A stretch of DNA of 64,000 nucleotides, taken from the NCBI GenBank assembly GCA_024707145.1, contig JANQAI010000011.1:434001-498000 (forward strand), given 5' to 3'. The notes under the pieces were generated by a model. It worked only from the letters and a program-made list of their open reading frames with translations, did not search any database and was not told the origin of the DNA. Shown piece by piece: positions 17,714 through 27,585 of the stretch. Each line of letters begins with the position of its first letter. Position 1 is the stretch's first letter. The stretch comes from Magnetospirillum sp. Lineage in GTDB: Bacteria; Pseudomonadota; Alphaproteobacteria; Rhodospirillales; Magnetospirillaceae. Both the position numbers and the translations under genes were made by a program.

Positions 17714-19105
17714 ATGCAGGTAACCGAGATCAATGCTGATGGCCTGAAGCGCGAGTTCAAGGTCGTCATCCCCGCGGGGCAGCTTGAGGAGCGCACCGAG
17801 AACCGTCTGGCGGAAATCGCCCGCGAAGTGCGCCTGCCCGGATTCCGGCCCGGCAAGGTGCCCATGAAGATCGTGCGCCAGAAGTATGGCGCGTCCATCC
17901 TGGGCGAGGTGCTGGAAGCGGCCGTCAACGAGGGCACCGGCTCGGCGATCCAGGACAAGGGCCTGAAGCCGGCGCTGCAGCCCAAGGTCGAGATCACCTC
18001 GTACGCCGAGGGCAAGGACCTGGAATTCACCGTGGCGCTCGAGGTTCTGCCCGAGATCACCGCCATGGATTTCGCCACCATCTCGCTGGAGCGGGAAAAG
18101 GCCGGCGCGCCCGAGGACGAGGTCGCCGACACCCTGTCGCGCATCGCCGAGCGCCATGAGAGCACCGAGCCGGCCGAGCGCGCTGCCGCCGCCGGCGACG
18201 TGGTCGTCATCGACTTCGTCGGCAAGAAGGACGGAGTGGCCTTCCCGGGCGGCACCGCCCAGGGCTACTCGCTGAAGCTCGGCTCCAACACCTTCATCCC
18301 CGGCTTCGAGGACCAGCTGATCGGCAAGAAGGCCGGCGAGGCCGCGGTGGTCGACGTGACCTTCCCCGAGGCCTACGGCAACGAGGAACTGGCCGGCGCG
18401 CCCGCCCAGTTCGACGTCACCGTGCACGAGGTGCGCGCCGCCAAGCCGGCCGAGGTGGACGACGAGCTGGCCAAGAAGGTCGGCATGGACTCGCTTGATG
18501 CCCTCAAGCAGGCCATCAAGGACGAGATCGGCCGCGAACTGGACGGCATCGCCCGCACCAAGCTGAAGCGCGCCCTGCTGGACGTGCTGGCCGCCAACCA
18601 CGACTTCCAGGTGCCCGAGGGCATGGTCGACCAGGAGTTCGAGGCCATCTGGAAGCAGGTGGAGCAGGACAAGCAGGCCGGCCGCCAGGATCCGTCGGAT
18701 GCCGGCAAGGACGAGGACACCCTCAAGGCCGACTACCGCACCCTGGCCGAGCGCCGCGTGCGCCTGGGCCTGCTGCTGGCCGACGTCGGCCAGAAGAACC
18801 AGGTCACCGTCAATCAGGACGACCTGAACAAGGCGCTGATCGAGGAGGCCCGCCGCTTCCCCGGGCAGGAGCACCTGGTGTTCCAGTATTACAAGAACAA
18901 CCAGGATGCCCTGAACGGCCTGCGCGCGCCCATCTTCGAGGACAAAGTCATCGACTTCATCCTCGAACTGGCCAAGGTCTCCGACAAGGAAGTGTCGGCC
19001 GCCGACCTGCGCAAGGACCCCGACGAGGCGGGCGAGGCCACGGCCGAGCCGGCCAAGCCGAAGAAGAAGGCAGCCGCCAAGAAGAAGGCCGAATCGGCCG
19101 AGTAA
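17714..19105 (+). CDS. tig: Trigger factor, ribosome-associated chaperone and prolyl isomerase
   Basis: A 463-residue trigger factor. The ribosome-binding signature is GFRPGKVPMKIVRQKYG around residue 45. The FKBP-type PPIase domain (about 155-240) shows GDVVVIDFVGKKDGVAFPGG, FIPGFEDQLIGKKAGE and the closing AQFDVTVHEVRAA. The helical C-terminal chaperone domain follows and ends in a Lys/Ala-rich tail (KPKKKAAAKKKAESAE). It opens the tig-clpP-clpX-lon cluster, a conserved proteostasis neighbourhood. Confidence 0.97.
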   Translation: MQVTEINADGLKREFKVVIPAGQLEERTENRLAEIAREVRLPGFRPGKVPMKIVRQKYGASILGEVLEAAVNEGTGSAIQDKGLKPALQPKVEITSYAEGKDLEFTVALEVLPEITAMDFATISLEREKAGAPEDEVADTLSRIAERHESTEPAERAAAAGDVVVIDFVGKKDGVAFPGGTAQGYSLKLGSNTFIPGFEDQLIGKKAGEAAVVDVTFPEAYGNEELAGAPAQFDVTVHEVRAAKPAEVDDELAKKVGMDSLDALKQAIKDEIGRELDGIARTKLKRALLDVLAANHDFQVPEGMVDQEFEAIWKQVEQDKQAGRQDPSDAGKDEDTLKADYRTLAERRVRLGLLLADVGQKNQVTVNQDDLNKALIEEARRFPGQEHLVFQYYKNNQDALNGLRAPIFEDKVIDFILELAKVSDKEVSAADLRKDPDEAGEATAEPAKPKKKAAAKKKAESAE

Positions 19106-19119
19106 GCAGCTGGCAAGGA

Positions 19120-19142
19120 CTGGCGGCCGTCCCGGCCGCCAG
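19120..19142 (+). terminator. Hairpin after tig
   Basis: CTGGCGGCCG (19120-19129) and CGGCCGCCAG (19133-19142) form a GC-rich stem with a tiny loop 14 bp after the stop. Only a weak T-rich tail follows, so it could terminate or merely stabilise the tig mRNA. Confidence 0.6.
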
Positions 19143-19201
19143 TCGCGCTTTCCGCCGGGCCACCCCGCCCTCTGGTCCGGCGCCTGCCCACCCCGGTCAG
19201 G

Positions 19202-19245
19202 GGCGCTTCTGAAATTCCCTGTTTGCGGAAAATTTCAAAAGCGCC
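19202..19245. promoter_or_regulatory. Inverted repeat 1 in the clpP leader
   Basis: GGCGCTTCTGAAATT (19202-19216) is the reverse complement of AATTTCAAAAGCGCC (19231-19245) with one mismatch, around a 14-nt loop. No U-run follows. It lies between tig and clpP. Confidence 0.55.
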
Positions 19246-19320
19246 ACATTTGAGACCCAGGTGGTTCCCGATCCGGCCGCGCCCATGCGGCCGGGAATTC
19301 GGCCCACGAAGCCAACCGAA

Positions 19321-19374
19321 GTGCACTGATCCATTCCGGTGATCGGTGTGTCTCATCCGAATGGATCAGTGCAC
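19321..19374. promoter_or_regulatory. Inverted repeat 2 in the clpP leader
   Basis: GTGCACTGATCCATTC (19321-19336) is the perfect reverse complement of GAATGGATCAGTGCAC (19359-19374), a 16-bp stem with a 22-nt loop that ends 25 bp before the clpP start. If transcribed it would form a strong 5'-leader hairpin close to the ribosome-binding site; as DNA it could be an operator. Confidence 0.65.
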
Positions 19375-19399
19375 TGGGGACTGACGAGAAGGACGGACC

Positions 19400-20041
19400 A
19401 TGCGAGAGAGAGATCCCATCGACCTCTACATGAACACCCTCGTGCCGATGGTGGTCGAGCAGACCAACCGGGGCGAGCGCGCCTATGACATCTATTCGCG
19501 CCTGTTGAAGGAGCGCATCATCTTCCTGACCGGCCAGGTCTACGACGAGGTCGCCAGCCTGATCTGCGCCCAGCTGCTGTTCCTGGAGTCGGAGAACCCC
19601 AACAAGGACATCGCCTTCTACATCAACTCGCCGGGCGGCGTGGTGACCTCGGGCCTGTCCATCTACGACACCATGCAGTACATCCGTCCGGCGGTGTCGA
19701 CCGTGTGCCTGGGCCAGGCGGCCTCCATGGGCTCGCTGCTGCTGACCGCCGGCGAGAAGGGCAAGCGCTTCGCCCTGCCCAACGCCCGCGTCATGGTCCA
19801 CCAGCCTTCCGGCGGCTTCCAGGGCCAGGCCACCGACATCGAGATCCACGCCCGCGAGATCCTTGCGCTACGGGCGCGGCTCAACAATATGTATGTCCAG
19901 CACACCGGCCAGCCGCTCGAGGTGATCGAGCAGGCCATGGAGCGCGACAAGTTCATGAGCGCCACCGACGCCAAGGAATTCGGCCTGATCGACGAGGTGG
20001 TGAGCAGCCGCCCGGTCAAGGAAGAAGGCACCGAGGTGTAA
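19400..20041 (+). CDS. clpP: ATP-dependent Clp protease proteolytic subunit
   Basis: A 213-residue serine protease subunit that assembles into a tetradecamer with ClpX or ClpA. The catalytic Ser lies in [11 protein letters not shown] and the catalytic His in [12 protein letters not shown]; the Asp follows in the [20 protein letters not shown] segment. Start [20 protein letters not shown] is typical of the family, with GAAGGACGG upstream. Next to its partner clpX with a 205-bp gap. Confidence 0.98.
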   Translation: MRERDPIDLYMNTLVPMVVEQTNRGERAYDIYSRLLKERIIFLTGQVYDEVASLICAQLLFLESENPNKDIAFYINSPGGVVTSGLSIYDTMQYIRPAVSTVCLGQAASMGSLLLTAGEKGKRFALPNARVMVHQPSGGFQGQATDIEIHAREILALRARLNNMYVQHTGQPLEVIEQAMERDKFMSATDAKEFGLIDEVVSSRPVKEEGTEV

Positions 20042-20246
20042 ACCGGTCCGGCGGGGCGGCGACTGCCGCCGTTCCCGCCCGCCGCCGCCGGGGTTTCGGC
20101 TTCCTCGGATCGCCTCCGCCTCACCGCGTCGCTCGTCGTGCTGGTCAGCGCGGGCGGGGTGGCGCGGGGTGATTTTCATTGTCTGCCGCGCGGACGTGTG
20201 GCTAACATTGAATCCAATTTCCTGGCCGCTTACCAATGGAGTACCG

Positions 20247-21512
20247 ATGACCAAGTCCACGAGCGGCGATTCCAAGAACACCCTTTACTGCTCGTTCTGC
20301 GGAAAGAGCCAGCATGAGGTGCGCAAGCTGATCGCCGGGCCGACGGTGTTCATCTGTGATGAATGCGTCGAGCTGTGCATGGACATCATCCGCGAGGAGC
20401 ACAAGACCCATCTGGTCCGCTCGCGCGACGGTGTGCCGACCCCGAAGGACATCCGCGCCGTCCTCGATGATTACGTCATCGGCCAGGACCACGCCAAGAA
20501 GGTCCTGTCGGTCGCCGTGCACAACCACTACAAGCGTTTGCAGCATGGCGGCAAATCCAACGAAATCGAGATCGCCAAGTCCAACATCCTGCTGATCGGC
20601 CCCACCGGCTGCGGCAAGACCCTGCTGGCCCAGACCCTGGCCCGTATCCTGGACGTGCCGTTCACCATGGCCGACGCCACCACGCTGACCGAGGCCGGCT
20701 ACGTGGGCGAGGATGTGGAGAACATCATCCTCAAGCTGCTGCAGGCGGCCGAGTACAATGTCGAGCGCGCCCAGCGCGGCATCGTCTACATCGACGAGGT
20801 CGACAAGATCAGCCGCAAGTCCGACAACCCGTCCATCACCCGCGACGTGTCGGGCGAGGGCGTGCAGCAGGCGCTGCTGAAGATCATGGAAGGCACCGTG
20901 GCCTCGGTGCCGCCCCAGGGCGGGCGCAAGCACCCGCAGCAGGAATTCCTGCAGGTGGACACCACCAACATCCTGTTCATCTGCGGCGGCGCCTTCGCCG
21001 GCCTGGAGAAGCTGATCGGCTCGCGCGGCAAGAACACCTCCATCGGCTTCGGCGCCGAGGTGCGCGGCCCGGACGAGCGCCGGACCGGCCAGATCCTGCG
21101 CGAGGTGGAGCCCGAGGACCTGCTGAAGTTCGGCCTGATCCCGGAATTCGTCGGCCGCCTGCCGGTGCTGGCGACCCTGGACGATTTGGACGTGGACGCC
21201 CTGGTGGAGATCCTGTCCAAGCCGAAGAACGCCCTGGTCAAGCAGTATCAGCGCCTGTTCGAGATGGAGGACACCCGCCTGTCCTTCCAGGAGGACGCGC
21301 TCAAGGCCATCTCCGAGAAGGCCATCCAGCGCAAGACCGGCGCCCGCGGCCTGCGCTCGATCATGGAAGGCATCCTGCTGGACACCATGTTCGAGCTGCC
21401 TACCTTGGACGGCGTCGAGGAAGTGGTGGTCAACAAGGAAGTGGTCGAGGGCCGGGCCCAGCCGCTCTACATCTACTCGGAACGTCGGGAGGATGTGGGC
21501 ACCAGCGCTTGA
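20247..21512 (+). CDS. clpX: ATP-dependent Clp protease ATP-binding subunit ClpX
   Basis: A 421-residue AAA+ unfoldase that feeds substrates to ClpP. The N-terminal zinc-binding domain has CSFCGK and CDECVELC. Walker A is GPTGCGKT, Walker B is IVYIDEVDK, and the C-terminal domain has the [13 protein letters not shown] sensor region. The pore loop motif GYVGEDVEN is present. Start ATG 20247 with GGAG upstream. Intact, unlike its downstream neighbour lon. Confidence 0.98.
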   Translation: MTKSTSGDSKNTLYCSFCGKSQHEVRKLIAGPTVFICDECVELCMDIIREEHKTHLVRSRDGVPTPKDIRAVLDDYVIGQDHAKKVLSVAVHNHYKRLQHGGKSNEIEIAKSNILLIGPTGCGKTLLAQTLARILDVPFTMADATTLTEAGYVGEDVENIILKLLQAAEYNVERAQRGIVYIDEVDKISRKSDNPSITRDVSGEGVQQALLKIMEGTVASVPPQGGRKHPQQEFLQVDTTNILFICGGAFAGLEKLIGSRGKNTSIGFGAEVRGPDERRTGQILREVEPEDLLKFGLIPEFVGRLPVLATLDDLDVDALVEILSKPKNALVKQYQRLFEMEDTRLSFQEDALKAISEKAIQRKTGARGLRSIMEGILLDTMFELPTLDGVEEVVVNKEVVEGRAQPLYIYSERREDVGTSA

Positions 21513-21692
21513 GCGGCCCCAGGCAGAAAGGGTTCCGGCGCAAAGGTATTATGACCCCCGAGGGAGAAGCGGCCTAGCTCCGCTCTCTCTTGACGGGAGA
21601 GGGGAGACGCCTAGGTATATCCCTTAGGCACAGTTCTAGTATGGTGAAAAGCCGGCCACCCACCCCGTGGCCGCATACCTTTAAGAGGCAGC

Positions 21693-24093
21693 ATGGCCGA
21701 AATCGCAAGTGGCGACGTCTTCCCCGTCCTTCCCCTCCGAGACATCGTCGTCTTCCCGCATATGATCGTTCCGCTGTTCGTGGGCCGCGAGAAGTCGGTC
21801 CGCGCGCTGGAAGACGTCATGCGCGAGGACAAGCAGATCCTCTTGGTGGCGCAGAAGAACGCGGCGCAGGATGATCCCACCACCGACGACATCTATTCCG
21901 TCGGAACCGTCTCCACGGTGCTGCAACTGCTGAAACTGCCCGACGGCACCGTCAAGGTGCTGGTCGAAGGCGGCCGCCGGGCCAAGATCACCGACTTCAC
22001 CGACAACCCGGCCTTCTTCCAGGCGGTCGCCGAGGTCATGGAAGACCGCGAGGGCGAGACCCAGGAACTGGAGGCGCTGTCGCGCTCGGTGGTCAGCCAG
22101 TTCGAGCAGTACATCAAGCTCAACAAGAAAATCCCGCCCGAGGTGCTGGTCTCGGTCAATCAGATCGAGGATCCCGGCAAGCTGGCCGACACCGTCGCTT
22201 CGCACCTGTCGCTGAAGATCGCCGAAAAGCAGGAACTTCTGGAGATCGAGACCATCGCCGAGCGCCTGGAGCGCGTCTATTCCTACATGGAAGGCGAGAT
22301 CGGCGTCCTGCAGGTCGAGAAGAAGATCCGCAACCGCGTCAAGCGGCAGATGGAGAAGACCCAGCGCGAGTACTATCTGAACGAGCAGTTGAAGGCCATT
22401 CAGAAGGAGCTGGGCGAAACCGAGGACGGCAAGGACGAAACCGCCGAACTGGAAGAGCGCATCCGCAAGACGCGCCTGTCCAAGGAAGCCAGCGAGAAGG
22501 CCATGGCCGAGCTGAAGAAGCTCAAGTCCATGAGCCCCATGTCGGCCGAGGCCACGGTGGTGCGCAACTACCTGGACTGGCTGCTGACCATTCCGTGGAA
22601 GAAGCGGACCCGGGTCAAGAAGGACGTCAAGCTGGCCGAGAAGATCCTCGACGCCGAGCATTACGGCCTGGAGAAGGTCAAGGAACGCATCATCGAGTAC
22701 TTGGCGGTGCAGACCCGCACCGACAAGGTCAAGGGCCCCATCCTTTGCCTGGTGGGCCCGCCCGGCGTGGGCAAGACCAGCTTGGGCAAGTCCATGGCCA
22801 CTGCCACCGGGCGCAATTTCGTGCGCATCTCGCTGGGCGGCGTGCGTGATGAGGCCGAAGTGCGCGGCCACCGCCGCACCTATATCGGCTCCATGCCCGG
22901 CAAGATCATCCAGGGGATGAAGAAGGCCAAGTCGTCCAATCCGCTGTTCCTGCTCGACGAGATCGACAAGCTGGGCGCGGATTGGCGCGGCGATCCCTCC
23001 TCGGCGCTGCTGGAGGTGCTGGACCCCGAACAGAACAGCACCTTCAACGACCATTACCTGGAGGTGGATTACGACCTGTCGGACGTGATGTTCGTCACCA
23101 CCGCCAACACGTTGCGCATGCCCCAGCCGCTGCTGGACCGCATGGAGATCATCCGCCTGTCCGGCTACACCGAGGACGAGAAGGTGGAGATCGCCAAGCG
23201 CCACCTGCTCGACAAGGTGACCAAGGCCGCCGGCTTGGCCAAGGAAGAGATCAACATCACCGACGACGCCATCCGCGACCTCTGCCGGTATTACACCCGC
23301 GAGGCCGGCGTGCGTAACCTCGAGCGCGAACTGGCCAATCTGGCCCGCAAGGCGACCACCGAGATCGTCTCGAAGGGCAAGAAGAAGGTCACCATCAACG
23401 CCAAGAACCTGGAGAAGTACGCCGGCGTCCGCAAGTTCCGCTACGGCGAGGCGGAGCCTGGAGGACATGGTCGGTGCCGTCACCGGCCTGGCCTGGACCG
23501 AAGTGGGCGGCGAGCTGCTGACCATCGAAGCGGTGACCATGCCCGGCAAGGGCAATTTCAGCATCACCGGCAAGCTGGGCGACGTCATGCAGGAATCCGT
23601 GCAGGCCGCGCGCTCCTACGTGCGCTCGCGCTCGGTGTCCTTGGGCATCAAGCCGACGGTGTTCGAGAAGCGCGACATCCACGTCCACGTGCCCGAAGGC
23701 GCCACTCCCAAGGATGGTCCGTCGGCCGGTATCGCCATGTCCACCGCCATCGTCTCGGCGCTGACCGGCATCGCCGTGCGCAAGGAAGTGGCCATGACCG
23801 GCGAGGTCACCCTGCGCGGCCGGGTGCTGCCCATCGGCGGCCTCAAGGAAAAGCTGCTGGCGGCCTTGCGCGGCGGTCTCAAGACCGTTCTCATCCCCAA
23901 GGAGAACGAGAAGGATCTGGCCGAAATTCCGGAAAACGTGAAGAAGGGGCTGGAAATCGTCCCCGTCGCCACGGTGGACGAGGTGCTGTCTCGCGCCCTG
24001 ACCCGCCTGCCGGTTCCCATCGAATGGGAAGAGCCGCAGGAGGCGGCGCCGAGCGTGGCCAAGGACGCGGAAGTGAGTGTCATCACTCACTAA
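21693..24093 (+). CDS. lon: ATP-dependent protease La (frameshifted at ~23457)
   Basis: The joined product is ~799 residues. Lon degrades misfolded and regulatory proteins. The N-terminal substrate domain starts [20 protein letters not shown]; Walker A is [13 protein letters not shown]; Walker B is [11 protein letters not shown]; the protease domain has the catalytic Ser in DGPSAGIAM and Lys in [10 protein letters not shown]. The frame breaks between the AAA+ and protease domains at GCGGAG-C-CTGGAG; removing one C at 23457/23458 restores GEAELEDMVG. As written, translation would lose the protease domain. Confidence 0.95.
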
Positions 24094-24124
24094 ACCCTCG
24101 GCCATAGATCGAAACGCCTAAAAG

Positions 24125-24153
24125 CGGCCGCCGGGAAAACCGGCGGCCGTTTT
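24125..24153 (+). terminator. Rho-independent terminator after lon
   Basis: CGGCCGCCGG (24125-24134), a GAAAA loop, CCGGCGGCCG (24140-24149), then TTTT: a classic intrinsic terminator 32 bp past the stop. Confidence 0.9.
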
Positions 24154-24248
24154 GCGTCTAGGCCGTTGCGGTGTGGTGCCTATGCACGACGGCTAGGTTG
24201 GAATTGCCTAAAAATGGCGGAATTCCAGGCTTTTGGGCCGATTCCACA

Positions 24249-24277
24249 TTGACGCTCCCCGACCCCCGTTCTAGACT
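24249..24277 (+). promoter_or_regulatory. Candidate promoter of the HU gene
   Basis: TTGACG (24249-24254), a 17-bp spacer and TAGACT (24272-24277) give a good housekeeping-promoter match 70 bp upstream of the HU start, just after the lon terminator. Confidence 0.6.
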
Positions 24278-24346
24278 GCCGGCTATCGTTTGGGTAGTCG
24301 GCCGCGCCGGTTATGCCGGGCGGCTTCAAAAATAGGGGGCCATCAG

Positions 24347-24619
24347 GTGAACAAGAACGATCTCGTGACGGCGGTTGCCAATTCCTCCGGCCTGTCCAAG
24401 TCCGACGCCACCAAGGCAGTGGACGGCGTGTTCGACGCCATTACCGGCGCTTTGAAGTCTGGCGACGAAGTCCGCCTGGTCGGCTTCGGCACCTTCGCGG
24501 TGGCCGCGCGTGCCGCCTCGGAAGGCCGCAATCCGCGCACTGGCGAGAAGATCACCATCCCGGCGTCGAAGCAGCCGAAGTTCAAGGCTGGCAAGGGGCT
24601 GCGCGATTCGGTGCAGTAA
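24347..24619 (+). CDS. hup: DNA-binding protein HU (beta type)
   Basis: A 90-residue histone-like protein. The N-terminal helices are [20 protein letters not shown] and the DNA-binding arm carries [20 protein letters not shown] with [20 protein letters not shown], the family signature. It starts with GTG at 24347 (conserved MNKNDL start) behind AGGGGGCC. HU bends and compacts DNA. A position next to lon is conserved in proteobacteria. Confidence 0.97.
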   Translation: MNKNDLVTAVANSSGLSKSDATKAVDGVFDAITGALKSGDEVRLVGFGTFAVAARAASEGRNPRTGEKITIPASKQPKFKAGKGLRDSVQ

Positions 24620-24641
24620 TCTTCGCCTATACGAAGGTTTG

Positions 24642-24675
24642 AAACGCCGGCGACTGGTTAGTCGCCGGCGTTTTT
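24642..24675 (+). terminator. Rho-independent terminator after hup
   Basis: AAACGCCGGCGACT (24642-24655) pairs with AGTCGCCGGCGTTT (24660-24673) over a GGTT loop, ending in a run of five T's. Confidence 0.92.
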
Positions 24676-24788
24676 GTTTGCTCTCTTGCAACCGCCAATG
24701 TGTTGACCAAGAGGATGTTTTTTGTCGAACTCGGTATTCCGGGATTTCGTGTCGGGCGTTTGGCCGGCATGCAGACAAGGGGGGCGTC

Positions 24789-26477
24789 ATGATTTTTCTC
24801 GACAACATGAAGATCGGCAAGAAGCTGTCATTGGGCTTTGCCGGGCTGGCCGTCCTCTTCATCCTGGGCGGCGTGTTCGCCATCGAGCGCCTGTCGGGCC
24901 TGTACCACGATACCACCGATATAGGCAGCAACTGGATGCCCAGCGTATCCGGCCTGGCCCGGATGGAAACCGAGATCGTCCAATACCAGTTGCTGACGTT
25001 TCGCCACCTCACTTTGGAGGACGAGGCGGAGATGGCGGCCACCGAGAAGCGAATGGCGGAAACGGCCGGTAAGATCACCGGACTGCGCGACGCCTATGCC
25101 AAGAATATCTCGTCGGAGGAGGAGCGCGCCATCCACGACCGTGTGGGAACCTTGCTGGCCCGCTACTATGCCGAGGCCGGCAAGGTGATGGAGCTGTCCA
25201 AGGCCCATGACAAAGCGGGGGCGGCCGCCCTGGCCGGGCAGGGGAGCCGCGAGTGGTTCTACAAGGTCCGGGAGGAGCTTCAGAAGGGCATCAGCCTGAA
25301 CAACGCCGGGGCCGAATCCGCCGTGCACCATGCGCAAGGGGCCTTCGAATTGTCCCGTCTGCTGCTGTCGGCCGGCATCGTGGTGGTGGCGGCGCTCTCC
25401 TTCCTGGCGACGGTGCTGCTGCGCAAGACCATCGCCCTCCCTGTGGTCGCCATGACCGAAGCCATGCGCCGCTTGGCCGAGGGAGACAAGGGGGTGGAAA
25501 TTCCGGCGCAGGGGCGGGGCGACGAGGTGGGCGGCATGGCCGCCGCCGTCCAGGTATTCAAGGAGAATGCCGTTCGCGCCGATCGGCTGGCCGCCGAACA
25601 ACTGGCCGAACGGGAGAGCCGCGACGCCCGCGCCCGCACCATCGACCAACTGACTGGCGAGTTCGACCGGGCTGTGACCGGGGCCCTCGGCGTGGTCGCC
25701 AACGCGGCTGGCGACATGGAAAGCACCGCCCAGGCCATGAGCGCCAATGCCGAGCAGACCGCCCGCCAGGTGACCCTGGTGGTCGCCGCCACCGACGTGG
25801 CGAGCACCAGTGTCGAGACGGTGGCCACCGCCGCCGAGGAACTGGCGGCCTCCATCGGCGAGATCGGCCGCCAGGTCGAGCATTCCAGCCGCTTGTCCCA
25901 GGCGGCTTCGGAGGAGGCCAGCCGCACCAACGACACCGTCAAGGGCTTGGCCGAAAGCTCCGCCCGCATTGGCGACGTGGTCAGCCTGATCACCGATATC
26001 GCCAGTCAGACCAACCTGCTGGCGCTCAACGCCACCATCGAGGCGGCGCGGGCCGGTGAGGCCGGCAAGGGCTTTGCCGTGGTGGCCGGCGAGGTCAAGT
26101 CCCTGGCCAACCAGACCGCGCGGGCGACCGAGGAGATCAGCCAGCAGATCGGTGCGGTGCAGGGCGCCACCGGGCAGGCCGTCGCAGCCATCGGCGGCAT
26201 CGTCCATCGCATCGAGGAAATCAACCAGATCGCCAGCGCCATCGCCGCCGCGGTGGAGCAGCAATCGGCGGCGACCGCCGAGATCGCCCGTAACGTCCAG
26301 CAGGCGGCCGGCGGCACCCACGAGGTGTCCACCAATATCGGTGGCGTCAACCAGGCGGCGGTGGAGACCGGTTCGGCCGCCCGCCAAGTGCTGTCCTCGG
26401 CGCAATCCCTGGCCCATGAGGCGGCCGGCCTGAAGAATCTGGTGGATCGCTTCCTTGCCGGCGTCCGCCAGGCCTGA
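24789..26477 (+). CDS. Methyl-accepting chemotaxis protein, membrane-bound, four-helix-bundle sensor
   Basis: A 562-residue chemoreceptor. A first transmembrane segment ([19 protein letters not shown]) is followed by a periplasmic helical-bundle sensor of about 150 residues, a second segment ([20 protein letters not shown]), a HAMP domain and the signalling hairpin with [28 protein letters not shown] precedes the ATG at 24789. It has its own terminators on both sides and sits between hup and tRNA-Val, interrupting an otherwise conserved housekeeping order. The ligand is unknown. Confidence 0.95.
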   Translation: MIFLDNMKIGKKLSLGFAGLAVLFILGGVFAIERLSGLYHDTTDIGSNWMPSVSGLARMETEIVQYQLLTFRHLTLEDEAEMAATEKRMAETAGKITGLRDAYAKNISSEEERAIHDRVGTLLARYYAEAGKVMELSKAHDKAGAAALAGQGSREWFYKVREELQKGISLNNAGAESAVHHAQGAFELSRLLLSAGIVVVAALSFLATVLLRKTIALPVVAMTEAMRRLAEGDKGVEIPAQGRGDEVGGMAAAVQVFKENAVRADRLAAEQLAERESRDARARTIDQLTGEFDRAVTGALGVVANAAGDMESTAQAMSANAEQTARQVTLVVAATDVASTSVETVATAAEELAASIGEIGRQVEHSSRLSQAASEEASRTNDTVKGLAESSARIGDVVSLITDIASQTNLLALNATIEAARAGEAGKGFAVVAGEVKSLANQTARATEEISQQIGAVQGATGQAVAAIGGIVHRIEEINQIASAIAAAVEQQSAATAEIARNVQQAAGGTHEVSTNIGGVNQAAVETGSAARQVLSSAQSLAHEAAGLKNLVDRFLAGVRQA

Positions 26478-26480
26478 ACC

Positions 26481-26524
26481 ATGACCCACTCGCTCCGGCC
26501 GGAGCGGGTGGGTCATTGCCTTTT
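26481..26524 (+). terminator. Rho-independent terminator after the chemoreceptor
   Basis: ATGACCCACTCGCTCC (26481-26496) and GGAGCGGGTGGGTCAT (26501-26516) form a long stem with a GGCC loop and a downstream TTTT. Confidence 0.85.
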
Positions 26525-26558
26525 GCCACCGGTGCCTTTATGAAGGGCGCGCGACATG

Positions 26559-26634
26559 GGGCGGTTAGCTCAGCTGGTAGAGCATCTCGTTTACACCGAG
26601 AGGGTCGGCGGTTCGAACCCGTCACCGCCCACCA
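26559..26634 (+). tRNA. tRNA-Val (anticodon TAC)
   Basis: A 76-nt tRNA with encoded CCA. GGGCGGT (26559-26565) pairs with ACCGCCC (26624-26630). D-arm GCTCAGCTGGTAGAGC; anticodon arm TCTCG-TTTACAC-CGAGA giving TAC; T-arm with GGTTCGAACC. Confidence 0.97.
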
Positions 26635-26710
26635 AGTCCTTTTCCAAGGGTCATTGGGCGTAATTACGCCGCATCGCGGAATTTCCAGAAAGCCGTTCAG
26701 TGATTCTCAA

Positions 26711-26732
26711 GTCTCCGTCGTTGGAGGCTTTT
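26711..26732 (+). terminator. Probable terminator of tRNA-Val
   Basis: GTCTCC (26711-26716) and GGAGGC (26723-26728) form a short stem with one G-T pair, then TTTT. It lies 77 bp downstream of the mature tRNA end. Confidence 0.5.
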
Positions 26733-26882
26733 GGCATGTCTTGGTTGATATTGGTTGAGCCTACCCGTTTCGATAGGTTCGTCGTGCATGCGCGCTTGCG
26801 GGTAGGGATCAATACCCCTGTGCGCCGAAGGCAGAATTTTCGCCGGATGCGGCAAAAATGCGGCCGAACGGGGCATGTCCGC

Positions 26883-26911
26883 TTGACAGTCTTCGGCCCC
26901 TGGATTACACC
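26883..26911 (+). promoter_or_regulatory. Candidate promoter of tRNA-Asp
   Basis: A perfect TTGACA (26883-26888), 17-bp spacer and TACACC (26906-26911), placed 28 bp before the tRNA-Asp 5' end. Confidence 0.65.
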
Positions 26912-26938
26912 ACCCCTACCCGCGCGGGTGGCCGCGGA

Positions 26939-27015
26939 GGGGGTGTAGCTCAGTCGGTTAGAGCGCCGGCCTGTCACGCCGGAGGTCGCGGGTTCGAGCC
27001 CCGTCACTCCCGCCA
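26939..27015 (+). tRNA. tRNA-Asp (anticodon GTC)
   Basis: A 77-nt tRNA with encoded CCA. GGGGGTG (26939-26945) pairs with CACTCCC (27005-27011) including one G-T pair; anticodon arm CCGGC-CTGTCAC-GCCGG giving GTC; T-arm GGGTTCGAGCCCC. It stands upstream of the nuo operon. Confidence 0.97.
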
Positions 27016-27219
27016 TACCATCGGAATGGTGGTAGGTCGCGGTTGAGGCTTGTGTCTTCCAGGGAGGGGTTGCGCCCGTTTTCGTCCTTTGCCTTCTCCT
27101 TAAATCCGCTTGCGGCGGCGCCATGTTCACCATGGGGCATTCCGGGCGGTGGAGCGGGGCAGGGCGGCCGAACGGCGGCGAGGCTTCCCGGGTGGGCCGA
27201 AAACATTAGGGCAGGAACG

Positions 27220-27585
27220 ATGGAAGCTTGGCTGCTCGAATATCTGCCGATCCTGATCTTCTTGGGGATTGCCGTCGCCGTCGCCGCCATCTGCATCGGC
27301 GCGTCCTGGCTGGTCGGCCATCAGAAGCCCGACCCCGAGAAGAACGCGGCTTACGAGTGCGGTTTCGAGGCGTTCGGTGACGCGCGCTCGAAGTTCGACG
27401 TGCGGTTCTACCTGGTCGCCATTCTCTTCATCATCTTCGACCTGGAAGTCGCCTTCCTGTTCCCGTGGGCCGTGGCCCTGGGCAAGATCGGCCTGTTCGG
27501 CTTCTGGTCCATGATGGTGTTCCTGGCCGTGCTGACCATCGGGTTCATTTACGAATGGCGAAAGGGAGCCTTGGAATGGGAGTGA
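27220..27585 (+). CDS. nuoA: NADH-quinone oxidoreductase subunit A
   Basis: A 121-residue membrane subunit of complex I with three hydrophobic helices. The signature [20 protein letters not shown] and the segment [14 protein letters not shown] are typical. First gene of the 14-gene nuo operon; it overlaps nuoB by 10 bp, which implies coupled translation. Confidence 0.97.
   Translation: MEAWLLEYLPILIFLGIAVAVAAICIGASWLVGHQKPDPEKNAAYECGFEAFGDARSKFDVRFYLVAILFIIFDLEVAFLFPWAVALGKIGLFGFWSMMVFLAVLTIGFIYEWRKGALEWE

Larger units (their letters stand above)
26635..26938. other. 304-bp spacer between tRNA-Val and tRNA-Asp
   Basis: No gene seen. It holds a perfect 14-bp palindrome GGCGTAATTACGCC (26657-26670), a terminator-like hairpin GTCTCC-GTCGTT-GGAGGC followed by TTTT (26711-26732), an 8-bp stem CCTACCCG / CGGGTAGG with a long loop (26760-26806) and the tRNA-Asp promoter. 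Confidence 0.6.

Noticed and set aside
21681..23588. A 635-codon minus-strand frame opposite lon
   Set aside because: High-GC antisense open frame with no family pattern, fully overlapping conserved Lon.
26651..27133. A 160-codon minus-strand frame across tRNA-Asp
   Set aside because: It runs through a tRNA gene and has no protein-family pattern.
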